This document shows positions 44,961 to 58,599 of a stretch of 64,000 nucleotides of DNA, in pieces. The notes under the pieces are model-generated. The model saw only the letters and a program-made list of their open reading frames with translations. It ran no database searches and was not told the origin of the DNA. Numbering within the stretch: position 1 is the first letter of the stretch; every line of letters starts with the position of its first letter. This DNA is from Ampelomyces quisqualis (taxonomy: Eukaryota; Ascomycota; Dothideomycetes; Pleosporales; Phaeosphaeriaceae): NCBI GenBank assembly GCA_018398575.1, contig JAGTXZ010000008.1:1984001-2048000 (forward strand), read 5' to 3'. Position numbers and translations under genes: made by a program.

Positions 44961-44989
44961 TATACTCTAAACTCTATTTTCTAGCGTAG

Positions 44990-45110
44990 GTAAAGATAAT
45001 CTTTTAGTTCTTAAGCTAAAAGGCTAAGGAGTCTAATTAAAAGGCAATAGATAGCCTAGCCTTAAAGTTCTAATACTTTCTAATTTCCTTACCTTTAAAC
45101 GTAGAGATTT
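44990..45110 (-). other. short Gag-like fragment
   Basis: On the minus strand one frame reads STFKGKEIRKY, NFKARLSIAF and DSLAF with stops between them, resembling the start of a fungal retrotransposon Gag core. The fragment is too short to classify. Confidence 0.25.
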
Positions 45111-48100
45111 TCTTGTTTTTTAGCCTGCGCTCTAGTAGCGCTAATAGGTTAAGTTAGAGGTGTTGCACTAATAGAAACGTATTGCGTCTACCTAAAGAGA
45201 TTAGTTCTGTTTTATTAGGAGCGCCTAAGAGCTGTTTTGGAGTTAGGAAAAGCTATTTACCTACTAGTAATTACTCCTATTAGCGTACTTTCTACTCTAG
45301 ATCCTAGATCTTAGCTTACTTATTAAGCTCTTAGCGCTAGCGCTTTAGCTACGCTAAGCGTTTGCCTAGACTACTTATTATTTCTTTATTAGAAGTGTTT
45401 TCCCTTAATAGGTTAGCTAGTAGGCTTAGAGATAGATCTTAATCTATTGTTATTAGGTAACTAGGATGCTATCCTTTTGTAAAGTAAGGGGATTAAAACT
45501 ATAAGAGGTTTATATAGCAGTAAAGTTACAGGATAATAGTAGTAGTATAAGTAGAAGTAAGTTAATTTCTATTCTATAGCTTTAGTATAGAACTACTCTT
45601 TTGTAGATATAACTAGAAGCATATCCTTACAACTAGAATATACTAGGTCTACGCTAGTATAGCGCTATTAAGACACTAGAGCAGCTATACGCGTTTTACG
45701 CGTATAGAAGCTAGAGTAGCGTTATAGTAGCGCAGGCGCATTACTACGTAGCTAATAGCTCTGCGCTATAGCATCCTTATACTTAGGTAAATAGACTTAG
45801 TATTACTCTTATACTTGTATAACTTAAAGTAGTTAAAGAGGTATTTTATACTAGTATAGTAATTAGTTAAGTATTAAAGTACTTGCCTATAGTTTAGGTA
45901 ATATATATATAGCTAGCTAGTATATATATAAGTATACTCTCTAAACTAGGTCTATATATACGCTAAGCGTTAGACTACTTTCTATTAAGGTTATATATAG
46001 GTTTATTTCTAGGCCTTTAAAGTATTCTACTACTAAGTATCCTATACTCTTATAGCCTAAGCGTTGTTTTAGCAATAATTAGTGTAGTAAATTAGGCGTT
46101 TAAGGATATAGATTATTCTTCTAAGACTAGATTTTAGGATTTAGAAAGCGTCTTATATAAATTTGTATAGTATTTTAGGTACGCTAGAGTATAAGTTATT
46201 AAGTATTAGTAGCAGGTTACTTGCTTCTATAGCTGTAATAAGAAAACATAATAAATACTTAGTAGGTTTTAAGAAAGAAAGTAATATCTAGTAGTTGGAC
46301 AAATCTAATAAGTATAAAGTTTTAAGTATTTTAAAATTAGATAATAGAGTAGAGGAGTAGTTCTGCCTAGAACGCTATTTCCTAGTTTATTTAGAGGGCA
46401 AATATTAGAGCTAAATATATAAAATTAGACAAAGTTAGTATAGAAACAAATCTTTAAGTACTTAACTATAATAGGTATTAATATATAGGCTGTATTAGGT
46501 AGTAATATATAGTAAAGCTTATTACATGTTACTCTAGGTTTAAAAACCTCTTCTAAGTACTCTTCCTTAGATCTCTAGCCTTCTTATCTTTACACTAACT
46601 ATTCTTATTATATAAATTACTCTTCTTATTATCTTTATAAACATTAGGCAGAGTCTTAAAATAGGCCTCTAGCTTCTTCCTAGAATCTTCTACTTCTTTC
46701 TTACACTTAGTCTTATTACGTCTCTTAATATATAGCCTATTACTATAGAGTACTAGGTTAGAAGTAAACTCTAGAAGAGGTGTTAGTTTATACTTCCTTT
46801 AAGTTAGGTTAGTATAAGTATGTAATGAAGAAGTGTAATAAACTTACTACTAATTCTAATCTATTCCTAAGGCCTATTCTTCTACTGTTAGCTTATTACA
46901 AAACTTAAGCTATTTAGCCTTAAGCTAAGGTATCTTAAAGCTATTAGTGTTAAGAAGGTATAGCTTGCAAGTATACTCCTTCTTAATAATCTTTTCTAAA
47001 GCCCTACCAGCTATATATATTTAAGTATAAGCTTAATATATTATTAGCTTTTTCTAATAGTCTACTAGCGTTAAAGCTAACTCTTCTATATCAAAATTGT
47101 TAGCGCGCATATTAATCTTAATTTAGATAACCTCCTATTTTTTTAACTTAGGAAATAGAGGTTGTTAACTACTTAGCTATGTAATATAAGTTAAATATAT
47201 ATAATAAAAAAGCATAATAACTTATCTAACTACTTACTAGCAAAGTGCTTTACTACTAGGGCCTTAAGCTTATTCTTAAGTATCTTATTCTACTGCCTTA
47301 AAGATAACGCCTTATACCTAATACTCTTCTTAATTCTCTTTTTAAGCTAGCACCTATCTAATTAATCTAAGGACTTAGCCTTTATAATAGTAGCTAGCTT
47401 CTTTAATTGTATAGCGCTGCTGCTAAGATATATACTAGAGTAGACCTAGAAATTTATTAAGCAGCCTTGCTTTAGAGTATTACTACTATAAGAATTAATA
47501 ATATAGCTAATCTTATTATCTCTGGAAGTAAAACCCTAGATATATTAGTACAATTAATAACAGAAATTAAGTGCCTTTGCCTTAGTAAGTTTAGCCTACT
47601 TCTCTTCTGTAAAGTATAGTAGGAGTTCAAATAGAAAAAGTAGTAGAAACCCTTTAGGCTAATTAACTACGTTGATTTCCTTAGATTTAATTAATTCTAT
47701 AGTGTTAAGCGTAATAAAATAATGTAATAAAGCACGTAGCTAACATAGGTGTATAGTTCTAGTGTTTTTTTTAGTAGCCTACTACCTAGAAAACGCGTAG
47801 AGTTAGTCTATACGTTGCGTTAGCTGCTAGCGTAGTTTTTTACTTTACAGCCTGCGCTTACTACCTTCTGCTACCTTACCTATACAAAATTAACTTTACA
47901 AAACCTTACCCTTTATTTTTAATTTATAGCTAAGTAGAACTAGCCGCTAAGTCTAGGTAGGACTGTAAGTTAATATATTTTTTTATTATATTTTTAACTA
48001 ATTAGCTGTATAACTAATTTAGGATTAGAATTTTTACGCTAAGAGGTAATTTCCTGCGCTAAGCCTACCTTACTAGTAGTATAGTAGTTACTAAAGACCT

Positions 48101-48799
48101 TGCTAAGAAGTCTACTGTAACAAATATATATAAACATATGTTATATCTAATACCTTATAAAGGCTTAGTAACAGATTATGTAAGAGATAGTAGGAGCAGC
48201 ACTAAAAGCGCTCTAAATCTACTCTAACTTAGTTACTACCTTAACTATAAATATAAGCCAATTGCATTAGATAGAGAATAAGTTTTTCTTATTCTTCTGT
48301 ACAAGACCTATAAGTATATAGCTAATCTAGAATCTCTAATACAACACGCACTTCTATATACCTCTAACACGTATCTAATTTAATTCTAATAGCTGTACCT
48401 ACCTGCGTTATTACATTATAAGAAAAACTTTATTCTGCTAGTAATAGTATTTAGATAATATTGCAATTTACATTTAAAAAGATTGCGTTAAAACGCATAG
48501 AATAACATCTAAATTAGATCTGTTTGCAACCTTAAATCTATTAAACACAGTTAGGATCCCTTAGATGTTCTAACAGCTAAAGCCTTTAGGTTTAGATCTT
48601 TCTATTAATATAACAGTTAGGATTACTTTAGTAAAAGTTGCGTTTAGCGCTAGGATAGAGACTTAGAGACTATTAATAACCTAGGAGTATTAGAGGCAAC
48701 GCTAATAACTCCTCTAAAAGCTATACTAGCACCTAGAGAATTCTAAGAAGACTCTATATCAACTGTTACAACCTGGTAACAGAGCGCTAAATTAAAAAA

Positions 48800-50180
48800 G
48801 TTAGATACTAAGAAATCTAAAGAGAGACCTTAGCCTAGGGCTGCACTAATTCTAACCCCTACGCAAATAGAAGTTAATTAATTATAACAAGAACTAAAAC
48901 AGGTGTTAGCAGAAATTAATTCTCTTAAGAAAGAACTAACTCCTTTAGTAGGACTAGACAAGCTTTTACCTACTACTAAAACCTCTTAGAACTCTTTTGC
49001 ACTCTGCTATTTATCTAATAGCTCTATATCTAAATACTTATATTACTATAAAGGCTCTTACTAACTTTAACAATCTAAGAAGACGCCTAATATAGACAAT
49101 CTTAGTAATAGAAAAGATCTTACCTTCTGCTAATAGCAGGCTTCTATCTAGGATTAACTTAAAATCAACTTAGATTACTATTAGACTAAAAGACAACGCA
49201 TGGCCTTAGTATAAGGTTATACTATAGAACTAGCCAAGGGCTATCTTAAGCCTTAATATCTATTATATACTAATTAAGAGCAATTTTAGAACGCTAAGTA
49301 AATAACTAAGCTACTTAAGTCCTACTTTATTATAGGTAACAAGGTAGCTAAAAGCTATGCAGCGTTTAATAAATTGCAGATAATAAAGAAAAAAACGTTT
49401 TTCTTGTTTAAAGCTAGGTTTCTAAGTTCTGTAGTTAGAAGATAAGTACTCTCTTTAGAGTAGTTTTACTACTTATAAACAAAGATTATACTAGCATTAC
49501 AAGCCCCTAACCTAGGATTCAGGTACTAATAGAAAAACTTATTTAATTAGATAGTAGAATATCTTACTACCTATAATATAGAGTAGAAGAATAATCTATA
49601 CCTAAGTATATTACTAGTTACTCCTAAGTTGTCTATTAGGCTAGCTCTATAACCTGCTTTAGAGCCAAATTAGATAACTACTTCTAGCGTCCTAACAACT
49701 TCTGCGCTAGCCTATTAATTAATAATAGTGCGTCTTTCTAGCAAGACTTCTAAACCTAATTAATAGAAGACTCTTAGTAGTTACTACAATTATAGTAAGC
49801 TAGAATATTACTTTAGTAATTGTACAAAGCCTTGTGTACATTAGATTAAAGCTATAGAAGTAGATAAGTATAAAGATGCTTAAGAGTAACCTAACTAGAA
49901 AGTGTATTATATAGGAAACAGAAGCGCCTAGAAGAAAACCTCTCTCTAGGCCTAAGCTGTTACAATCTATCTTAACTTAACCTTTCTTAATTGTTTTATA
50001 GCTCCTATTTTCTTATACCTACACTTTTCTATAACTAGGGTATTAGTTTACGCCTTAATATTCTTGTTAACACTAGAGCCTAAGGTTTTCTATTTTTTAA
50101 ATTAACAAATTGTTTTATCTGTTTCTAAAGCTTTACAGTAACTTGTCTAGAAGCTTCTCTTTTAGGTTTAGGTGCGCAGC
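48800..50180 (+). mobile_element. degenerate retrotransposon relic: Gag with mutated zinc knuckle, then protease
   Basis: A plus-strand frame with many stops shows a Gag-like helical region, then a CCHC zinc-knuckle remnant at about 49781-49830 (YYNYSKLEYYFSNCTKP), in which only the last Cys remains. About 230 bp on, a protease-like segment reads ILVNTRA-stop-GFLFF (50065-50105), matching the DTGA-type active site with Asp changed to Asn and Gly to Arg. Later pol domains are not visible. Confidence 0.55.
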
Positions 50181-50639
50181 TGCAAGAATTTGATTACTTC
50201 TTTAGTTACTTAATATATTTAACTGCACTTAAATATGAATAGCTAAAAGATTTTAAAATATCTATTTCTGTAACAGAGTATATAAATCAGCAGATTACAG
50301 GATTGTTACATGTAACACCTAAGCATGTTACTAAGGATGTAAGAATTCTTTTAAGATTAGACTAACTAATTAAGCTGTCTCTTAGCTTAGTGTATTTAAT
50401 CTAATTAATCTTTACATAGCATAGAATAGGTAATAGAATCTTTTTACTTATAACAATTTAATCTATAGTATTGCTTAGCTTCTATAGTTATAAGCCCTGC
50501 GTTATAAGACTGTAGTGTTAATTTCCTTTGCGCACCTTATATTACTAAGGTACTACCTAGATTAACAATTACTTAAAAACTTCTTAAAAACTTATTTTAA
50601 AGATACTTTCTACAAACTAGCTAGTTAACAATTATAGAC

Positions 50640-51990
50640 TGCTATTCTAACAATAAGATTAGCTTAGACGTTCTGTTAAATAGTTAGTTAGACTAGCTGT
50701 ACTAGTTCGCGCAACTCTAGCTTTATGCTTACAACAAAGGAGTCTAGGATCAGATTAACTTAGACAGTAACACAGTGCTCCTAATTAACAACTAGTAACC
50801 TAAATATCTAGAGCTTCTAGCCGCTCTAAGTTAACTAGTCTTAGCTTTACTGCCTAGAGCTACTAATCTAGACACGCAGATCTGCAATAAAGCTTTTAAT
50901 TAATATAATCTAAAGCTAGTTACTTACAAACTTACCTCTAGCAGTTACAAAGAGAACGTTTGCTAATACAAAGTAAATACGTTAAAATAGACTAGGCAAG
51001 CAGCTAAGCTTAGCAACGTTTAGGAATAGATTAGTTAAATAGTAGCTAAGAATCTAATAGCACTAGCAGCAATTGAAATGCTTAACTCTTTAGAAATAAC
51101 TTTCTAAGCCTTAATTAGGATCCTTAAGCACAACCTTACTCTAACAGACAATAATACTATACACCTAGTTAGGCAGTAATATTAAGCCTATCTAGAAAAG
51201 GCTAGGCATAGTAGAATAACTTTAGATAAATAGTTTAACAAATAGCAAGTAATCTATAGAAAGGCTTAAGCGTTCTAAGTTACAGAGATAGAAAAATAAC
51301 TTACTCTTACTAATTTTCTAGACGCTTTATCTACTAGGATTGCTTCTAACTAGGCTTAATTAATGCGTTAGAATATTATTAAAGATGCAGCCCTTAGTTA
51401 ACTAGCTATAACTATATACAATCTAGCTAAGATCTTTTCCTTTATACTTTAAGAACAAGCAGTTCTTGCTACTAAACGAAAGTCCTATTTAGCCTTTGCA
51501 ACCCTTAGAAACATTAAGAACTTAGAAAATAAGAACTCTAATCTAAAGAACAAAGGCAAAGACAATTTAAAGCTAAAACCTTACCTCTGCAAGAATAATA
51601 AAAAGTATAAATAAGACCTAATAGATTGTCTTTAACTAAAGACTACAATTACTAGATTAGCTTTACAAAAAAAAGTACTAATTAAGATCTCTAATTTTAA
51701 CTAAAAGAAGGTCCTTAAGCAGCTTAACACTGCTAAGTAGGCTACACTTAATAATAAGATTAAAAAAGCTAGTTAGACGCTACCTATTACAACTAACTAG
51801 TTAAGTTCTAGAACTAAGGTAGTAATATATCTAGGAGATGTTGTAGCAGCACTAATTAAACTAACTACTTTTAATTAGAAACCTAATGTTACTAATCTAG
51901 ACTTTAGAGTGTATACTACTACTTTTATAACCTATTTACTTTTAAGAAGTACTATTTATAATAAGGCTAGTATAGTGCACCTACGTTAGG
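50640..51990 (+). mobile_element. degenerate Copia-type Gag relic
   Basis: One plus-strand frame, interrupted by TAG/TAA at Gln- or Trp-like positions, reads as a fungal Copia Gag: QINLDSNTVLLINN near 50750, a Tyr/Gln-rich helical core, AFATLRNIKNLENKN near 51495-51540, and a short Cys motif region (LCKNNKKYK ... DLIDC) at about 51588-51636. It ends near 52000 where the integrase should begin, so the element is truncated. It follows the previous Gag-protease relic in the same orientation, which suggests nesting. Confidence 0.55.
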
Positions 51991-52449
51991 AAAATACAAC
52001 GTTAGTAACATCTGTAACATTAGCAACACTATTGATACAACTATACTACTAGCTACTAGACAGTTTTTAACTGTGCTCTGCTGTGCTAAGTAACAATAGC
52101 AATGCCTAGTATACTATTATTAGCTGCCTAGCTTGTAGAACCCTTTTGCAAAATAGTTTATAGTTCTTGTATTTAATATAGCTTTGTACTATCTGCACAA
52201 CTGTGTTGCTAGTTAGCAGCCTATCCTTAACTGTGCCTAACTATAGTTTAAGTCTAAGGCAATTCCTTTAATAGCGCTATTACTTAGTTTAGGTTTTGCT
52301 ACAAATTTACACTATCCTTGCGCTTTAAATTAATTTTGCGTTACGTCTACGTATATACTTCTTTTACAATACTTTTTATATTCTTGTACTCTTAGGACTA
52401 GGCTACGTATCTACTTAAGCGTTTTTTATTCTATAGCTTTGCATAGTAG

Positions 52450-55400
52450 TGTACTGTACTCTGCAGTTCTACTGCTTAATTTACCTAATTTACACTAGCC
52501 TTTTAAGCTTTATAAGAATTTCCTTGTTACAATTCTACTTAATCTTTCCTTCTTTTGTTATTACACCTTATAGACTACTGCGCGACAATATCTTTACGTT
52601 CTACTTCTTTAGAACTTTTGTTTCTAGATTACTTTCTAGGTTGTACAGAATAATACTCTTACACACGTCTACTAGCTAGCCTAGTTAATATACCCTAAAT
52701 ATAAATTAGTCTTAGGTGCTCTATTTGTCTTAAGGCTCTGCAATTATAACCTTATTTGCCTTAATTAGTGTAATAGCTTCTGCAAACGCTATTAACGCTA
52801 CTAAAATAAATGTTAAGTTTAGGTTCTTCTATTTTGCTAACACAGCGTCTATTTTAGACTTTAGCATTTCTTCTCTTAGTAGAAGAACTATATCTTTACT
52901 AAATTTTTTTTGCAGCCCTAACTAGAGCACTAGTTGCACACATAGTTTGTATAAGCTAACAAGAATTTTAGCCTAAACGTTGCATAGTACTATTTAATTA
53001 TCTACTAGGCTTCTTTAATTAAGATTAGGTCTAGTTTTAACATAGGTCTTTTTAGCCTCTAGCTTAATTACCTTGTACTTTGCACTATATATAAGCAGTA
53101 AGTTAAAGTTATTAGTAAACATTCTTTTATCTAGCTGCTAGAAGTGCTGTTAAATATATATTAATGTAAACTACTTAGTTTTTTTACTTCCTTTGCTTTT
53201 AAACAGCGCAGCCTTAAGCTAGGCTAGTATTAGAAATATTATAATGCTCTGTAACTTAGCGTAGTTAAATATATATATACTCTTAGCTTCTACACTACTT
53301 AGCTCTTCTTATAGTAGAACTCTCTTACATCTTATTATTGCATTAGCTATAGTTAATTAGAAGTTATCTGTTTAGTATAGCTAGTAGAACGTTAGAAAGT
53401 TGCCCTTAATACCTAAAATCTTCTAGCTCTATAGGTCTTGCGTAACTAGAGTTTAACGCAGCATAAACCTTACTGCAATCTTCTCTCCTAACGCTATAAG
53501 CGCTATATACTTTAGAGAATTAAGCACATTTTTAACTTCTTCTTATACCTTAGATAAGCAAGTATCCTAGCCTTTTGCTATAACTAGGCCTGCTATTTTT
53601 CTTATTTCTCTTATATTTACAACTTTCTTAATGCTTGTGTACACAGGGTTAGCAGTAGTAAACAGTTTAGAACTATCTATATTGTTCTTCTTACCTGTAA
53701 AATAGTACTAGTTTAAGAAGTTCTTATTGTCTTGCAGTCTGCTAAGCGCTAGAGAGATAAAAATAAGTATCTTATAGAGACTCTTCTCTATTAGTATACC
53801 TAAGAGGGCCTAGGCCTTCTACTAATAACTACAGTTCTTAATTTAAATAGTCTTGTACAAGTTACCTATAATAGTATTCTTAGATTTGTAGTTATAGAAC
53901 TTGTTAAAGATAATACGTCTCTAGATTACTACGTAGCTAGAAATATTAAAGGCGTCTTTTGCGCTTACTTTGCTACCTCTTAATAATATTTTGCGTATAG
54001 TTATAAGTCTTATAGTTTAGTATTTATTAAGCACGCATTTTACTAATATTATATAGCTGTATATAATTATAAATTAGCTAGTAAATAGTGCTAAACAGTG
54101 CGTAGTTGCATTTAAGTAGACTTTTAGCATGTAGTGTTCTTAGATATACTATAGAACTATCTCTATATACTTTTTACTGTCTTTTGTAAATTTACGTAGT
54201 AGGACGTTTTAGTTAAACGCTGCAAGGTGCTGTTTAACTTGCAGATTAATTCTTATCTCTATTTCTTTGTTTACTGTTAGTGCGCCTATGCCTTGTAAGA
54301 AGGTGTTATTTATAAAGTAGATATAGAGCGCAAGAAGGTCTTTTAGGTCGCACTATTTAGATTTGCGGAGGCCTATAGTAATAATTTTAGCCTTCTATAC
54401 AGCTAGTGCGCAGCTCTATCTACTTACTATAGATGCTGCTAACTATAGCTCTTCTAGTATTAAAGGGTTTTTTTATATACATATAGGAATGTCTGTTAGT
54501 CTGTTATAGAGCACTGTTCTTAACTGTTATCTTTAGCTCTATATTAACTAGTTTTATTCTTTAATTAGTTCTCTTGCACTTTAGTCTAGTTCTTAAAGTG
54601 CGTATACCCTATAATTATTATAAGTATAGCTAATCTTATTTTTTTTATACCTATTATATTTTTAAATATGCTGCTATTATCTAAAGATAGCTCTTTTTTG
54701 TAAAGTATGTAGGCCTTTGTTAGTTAGTATACTATAAATAGAACTGTTAGTTTTTATAATAAATGTAGTATTATAGGCGCGTTATCTTTAAACTCTTCTA
54801 GTAAGAATCTAAAGAAGTTAGCTGCTTTCTACTATTTGTCCTCTTAGCAGTGTTCTATTACTACTTTAATTTAAGCTTGCAGTTTATCTACTGTCTTATC
54901 TTACATATTAGTTGCGTAGATTATAGTTACAGGCTCTCTATAGTGCACTTACCTTGCGTTTAGTAAGGCTTAGAGCTACAGCCTTTCTTTTAACGCAAGT
55001 TATTTTACTAACTAGAGCTCTTTATCTTTATCTTTGTTACCTTTATTATACTTTTCTTATTCTTCTTTACTACTAGAGTAAGTATTTTTCTCTAGCAACT
55101 TTTATTGTTTCTCTATAGCACCTTTGCGTTTTTATCTAGGTGTAGTAATTAGCGTAGATGTTGCGTTGTTTTATGTTTACGCAGTATCTTTATCTTTACT
55201 TCTCTTTACTTTCTTTGTAGTGCTATTGTTCTGCTTCTCTAGTTGCTTAATTTTAGTAGTTAGGGTCTTAATGCGTATGTCTAGGCTGTTATCTTTCTTC
55301 TTCTTACTTCTACTCTATCTGTTAAAGCGTTTGCTACTATTTACTTTAGGTCCTGTTAATAGTTTACAGGCTAGGTCTGCTAGTACTCTTGTTGTCTTTT

Positions 55401-56480
55401 AATATTTATAGTTATTATCTTTAGTGTTATTGTTAAGCTCTAAGTAGAAGCGCCTTTACCTCTTGTCTCTAGTAGCACCTACTAGGTTTATAATATTGCT
55501 GTTGCTACCTAAAGTAAAGTACACTATATTATATAGTTAGCTATTGTTATTTATATACTATTCTAGGTTGTATTACTACTAGGCTTAACTTTGTCTTGTA
55601 CTAGAGTCTAGCATTTAATTGCAACGCTCTTAAGGCTTCTTATCTTAACGTATAAGTTAACAGTTACAGCTAGATTATTATTATTAGTAATTAGGCGCAG
55701 CGCTAACGCGTTAAATATCTTTAAAGTCCTAACTATATACTAGTCTATAAATTTTAGTTGCAACAGGTGTTTAACAAGTGCACTATATTTAAGATATTAT
55801 AGCTTTATCTTAAAGTTGCTGTCTTTAAGCTGCTGTTAACGTGCAGCTGTTATTAGCCTTAAAAGTAGAAAGGTCTAGGCAGTTTAACAATATACGCTGT
55901 CTATAATATAGATATTAACGTTATTAAGTAATAGTTTAGTTGTTATTATAGTAAGGCCTATTAGCTAGGTTACTAAAGTAGTAAAAGAACTTAAGACTAC
56001 TAATACTAACTGCGTGCGTTCTAGTTCTAAGTTTATAGGCGTTAGCTATCTTTCTATGTGTTTAGCTTTAACTTTGTTGCTGTAGTCTTAAATTTCTAAG
56101 ATTATCTTTTTCTATACAGCGCTAGCTGTTGCCTTATAGAATTCTTTTAGTATACTACTATTAGTTAGTCTAGGGCATGCAGTATACTTAAGCTATTTAT
56201 CTATTATTAGGCTGCGTATTATCTTTAGGTAGTTAGCCTGTAGGTGTACCTGTTTAATCTTATTATATGTGTTCTTATACTAGATAAAATCTGTTATCTC
56301 TTCAACCTATATGCGCTAGTCTACTATATTAATATTGTAGCCTATTCTTACAATTGCCTGCAATACGTTATTAGTAGTTGTTATCTTTATATTACTTATG
56401 TACTATTTATTTAATTAAGGTAGCTGCTACTTATACTTGTTGTTGCAATTCTGTAACGCGCGCATTATATAATATGTTAT
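52450..56480 (-). other. long unidentified coding-like relic
   Basis: The minus strand shows extended protein-like frames with stops mostly at Gln/Trp-like positions. Examples are LKDLLALYIYFINNTFLQGIG (54300-54360), YYFTGKKNNIDSSKLFTTAN (53635-53710) and LLLREEMLKSKIDAVLAK (52810-52900). The coding-like signal continues for several hundred residues. I cannot match it to a reverse transcriptase, integrase, DDE transposase or helicase motif. It may be the main ORF of a repeat family not known to me. Confidence 0.4.
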
Positions 56481-56879
56481 GCGTAACAGTTAAGAATAGT
56501 GCAGGCAGGTATAAGAATAGTAGAATAGCTACAGCTTAGTTAGCGTGTATAGGTGTACTTATATTATATACTTACTTGTAATAGTGTTGTAATATATAGC
56601 GTAGTGTAGTAAACGTAATATAGAAAATTATATATATTTGCGTTACAGTACTATTGTTATTATTATGTGGTTATAGTGCGTTTATAGTAGCAACGCAGCA
56701 TTATATAGTTATAGTAGTAAGTTAAATTATAGGTGCAGGTAAAAGTAAGCAGAGTTTTGTCCTAGCATTATATAGCCTTTTACCTAGCGCTAATATGTTA
56801 TATTGTATCTTTAAAGTAAGTAAAGGTATATTCTAAGAAGGCACCTCTTACTGCGTGTTATTCTTAGTGTAGTACTGTA

Positions 56880-57215
56880 TAGTACTGTATAGCACTATAT
56901 AGCACTAAGCAAAATTCTTACTTCTTAGTTTTTTATATTATAGTATAAGTAACTTACTTCTTGTATATTATAGTAGTAGCACTCTCTTTAGTCTAGCAAG
57001 TAAACTTAGCTAAACCTACTAGTGCTTTTATAGTAGACAGGTCTACTATACAGTACTATAGGACACTATGTAGCACTAAGTAAAATTCTTACCTTCTATG
57101 TTTTTGCATTATAATATAGGTAACTTACCTCTTGTATATTATGTTAGTAGCACTCTCTTTAGTCTAGTAGGCAAACTTAGCTAAACCTACTAGTGCTATT
57201 ATAGTAGACAAGTTA
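56880..57215. repeat. 171 bp tandem duplication
   Basis: Two copies, beginning at AGCACTAAG at 56901 and 57072, are offset by exactly 171 bp. They differ by scattered, mostly C/T and G/A changes. Each copy has AGCACTCTCTTTAG and CCTACTAGTGCT as landmarks. The flank also carries short GTACTGTATA repeats. Confidence 0.85.
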
Positions 57216-58599
57216 CATAATAAGGCTGTATTAGAATGTTTAAGTTATATGCTAGCGTCTAGCAGTTTACGTAGAATTATAAAGAAGTTTTTTATGCGTC
57301 TGCAGTTCTATTAGCAAGAGAAGCTATCTGTTGCCTTTTATTTCTTTGCACTATATTATTCTATTGTAATTCTATATTATCTATTAGTGTATCTAACGCT
57401 CTAGACTATATACTATTAGCGTAGACAGTAGTTAACAGATCTCTACAGTGCACGCAGCTTACAGCTAGCAAGAAAGTATATAGCAGCCTACTTCTGTTAT
57501 ATATTTTAATATTAGTTTAAGACATTTGTATTTTTAACTAGATAATTCTGCTCTATGTTCTATAGATTTGTTTATAAGGAGATTAGTTTCCTCTTTTTAA
57601 CGCTAAGTTTGCTGTTAATATAGTAGTATTTCTTTGTTTAAGTGTTTTCTCTTAGTATTAGTAACTAATATTGCAAATTATACAGTACACAGTATCTTAT
57701 AAAGAATACTATTATTGTCTGTTATCTTATATTCTTGTATAATAGCCTTGTCTCTTGTTAACATATCTTGCAGTATAGTGTCTCTGCTTAGTGCTAGTAT
57801 ACTAAGGTACTTAACTTCTTACGCTACTATCCTGCCTAGATGTTACTATACGTACATAATTTCTTAACAACTCTGCTCTTTTAGTTGTATAGATTATGTG
57901 CTACTACTTTAAATTATTAATCTAGTCTTTAGCTAAATATAGTTAGTGCTAGGTAATTATTCTTTAATTTTAGTGTTTGCTAGGCTAATGTTGTCTAGTT
58001 ATTTTAGTTAATGCGCTAGCCAAAATACTAGAGATTGCAGGCCCTGTAAGATAATTTGTATAATAGCTATTCTTATTCTAGTTAAGTATAGTATTGTTAC
58101 ACTTTTCTAACTGTAACTATACTATAACATTACTCTTAGTTTTTACGCTTACAGACAGCCTAGCGTTATCTTATTTTAGGTATATAGCATTCTTGTCTTT
58201 GCATTAGTGTAGTCTTACTACCTAGTTACGTATATCTTTTTAGTGTCTGTCTTATAGCTCTATAGCTATCTATTTTATAGTTGCCTGTTACAGTACCCCT
58301 AGCTTATTAATATATTACCTATTGTTTGTAGTAAACTCTTGCTAACCTACGTACACTTGTAGTTAATCTATTATGTCTGTTACTTTGCAGTATAATAGTC
58401 TAGAAAGCAATAGTACCTTATAGTTCTTCTTTATTCTATTTAGGCTGTATATTATAACAATATAGTCTAAGAGGTAGGCTAGATCTTTATAGTTAGGATT
58501 TCGCTCTTTAAGTAACTTAATAAAGCTCCTAACGTCTATACTGTTAACAACGCGTATGTCTTTAAGCTAGTTAACTAAATTGTTAAGCTTATAGTAGGT

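Noticed and set aside
52449..55402. Short plus-strand frames at 52449-52679 and 55124-55402
   Set aside because: They are Leu/Phe/Tyr-rich chance frames antisense to the longer coding-like relic.
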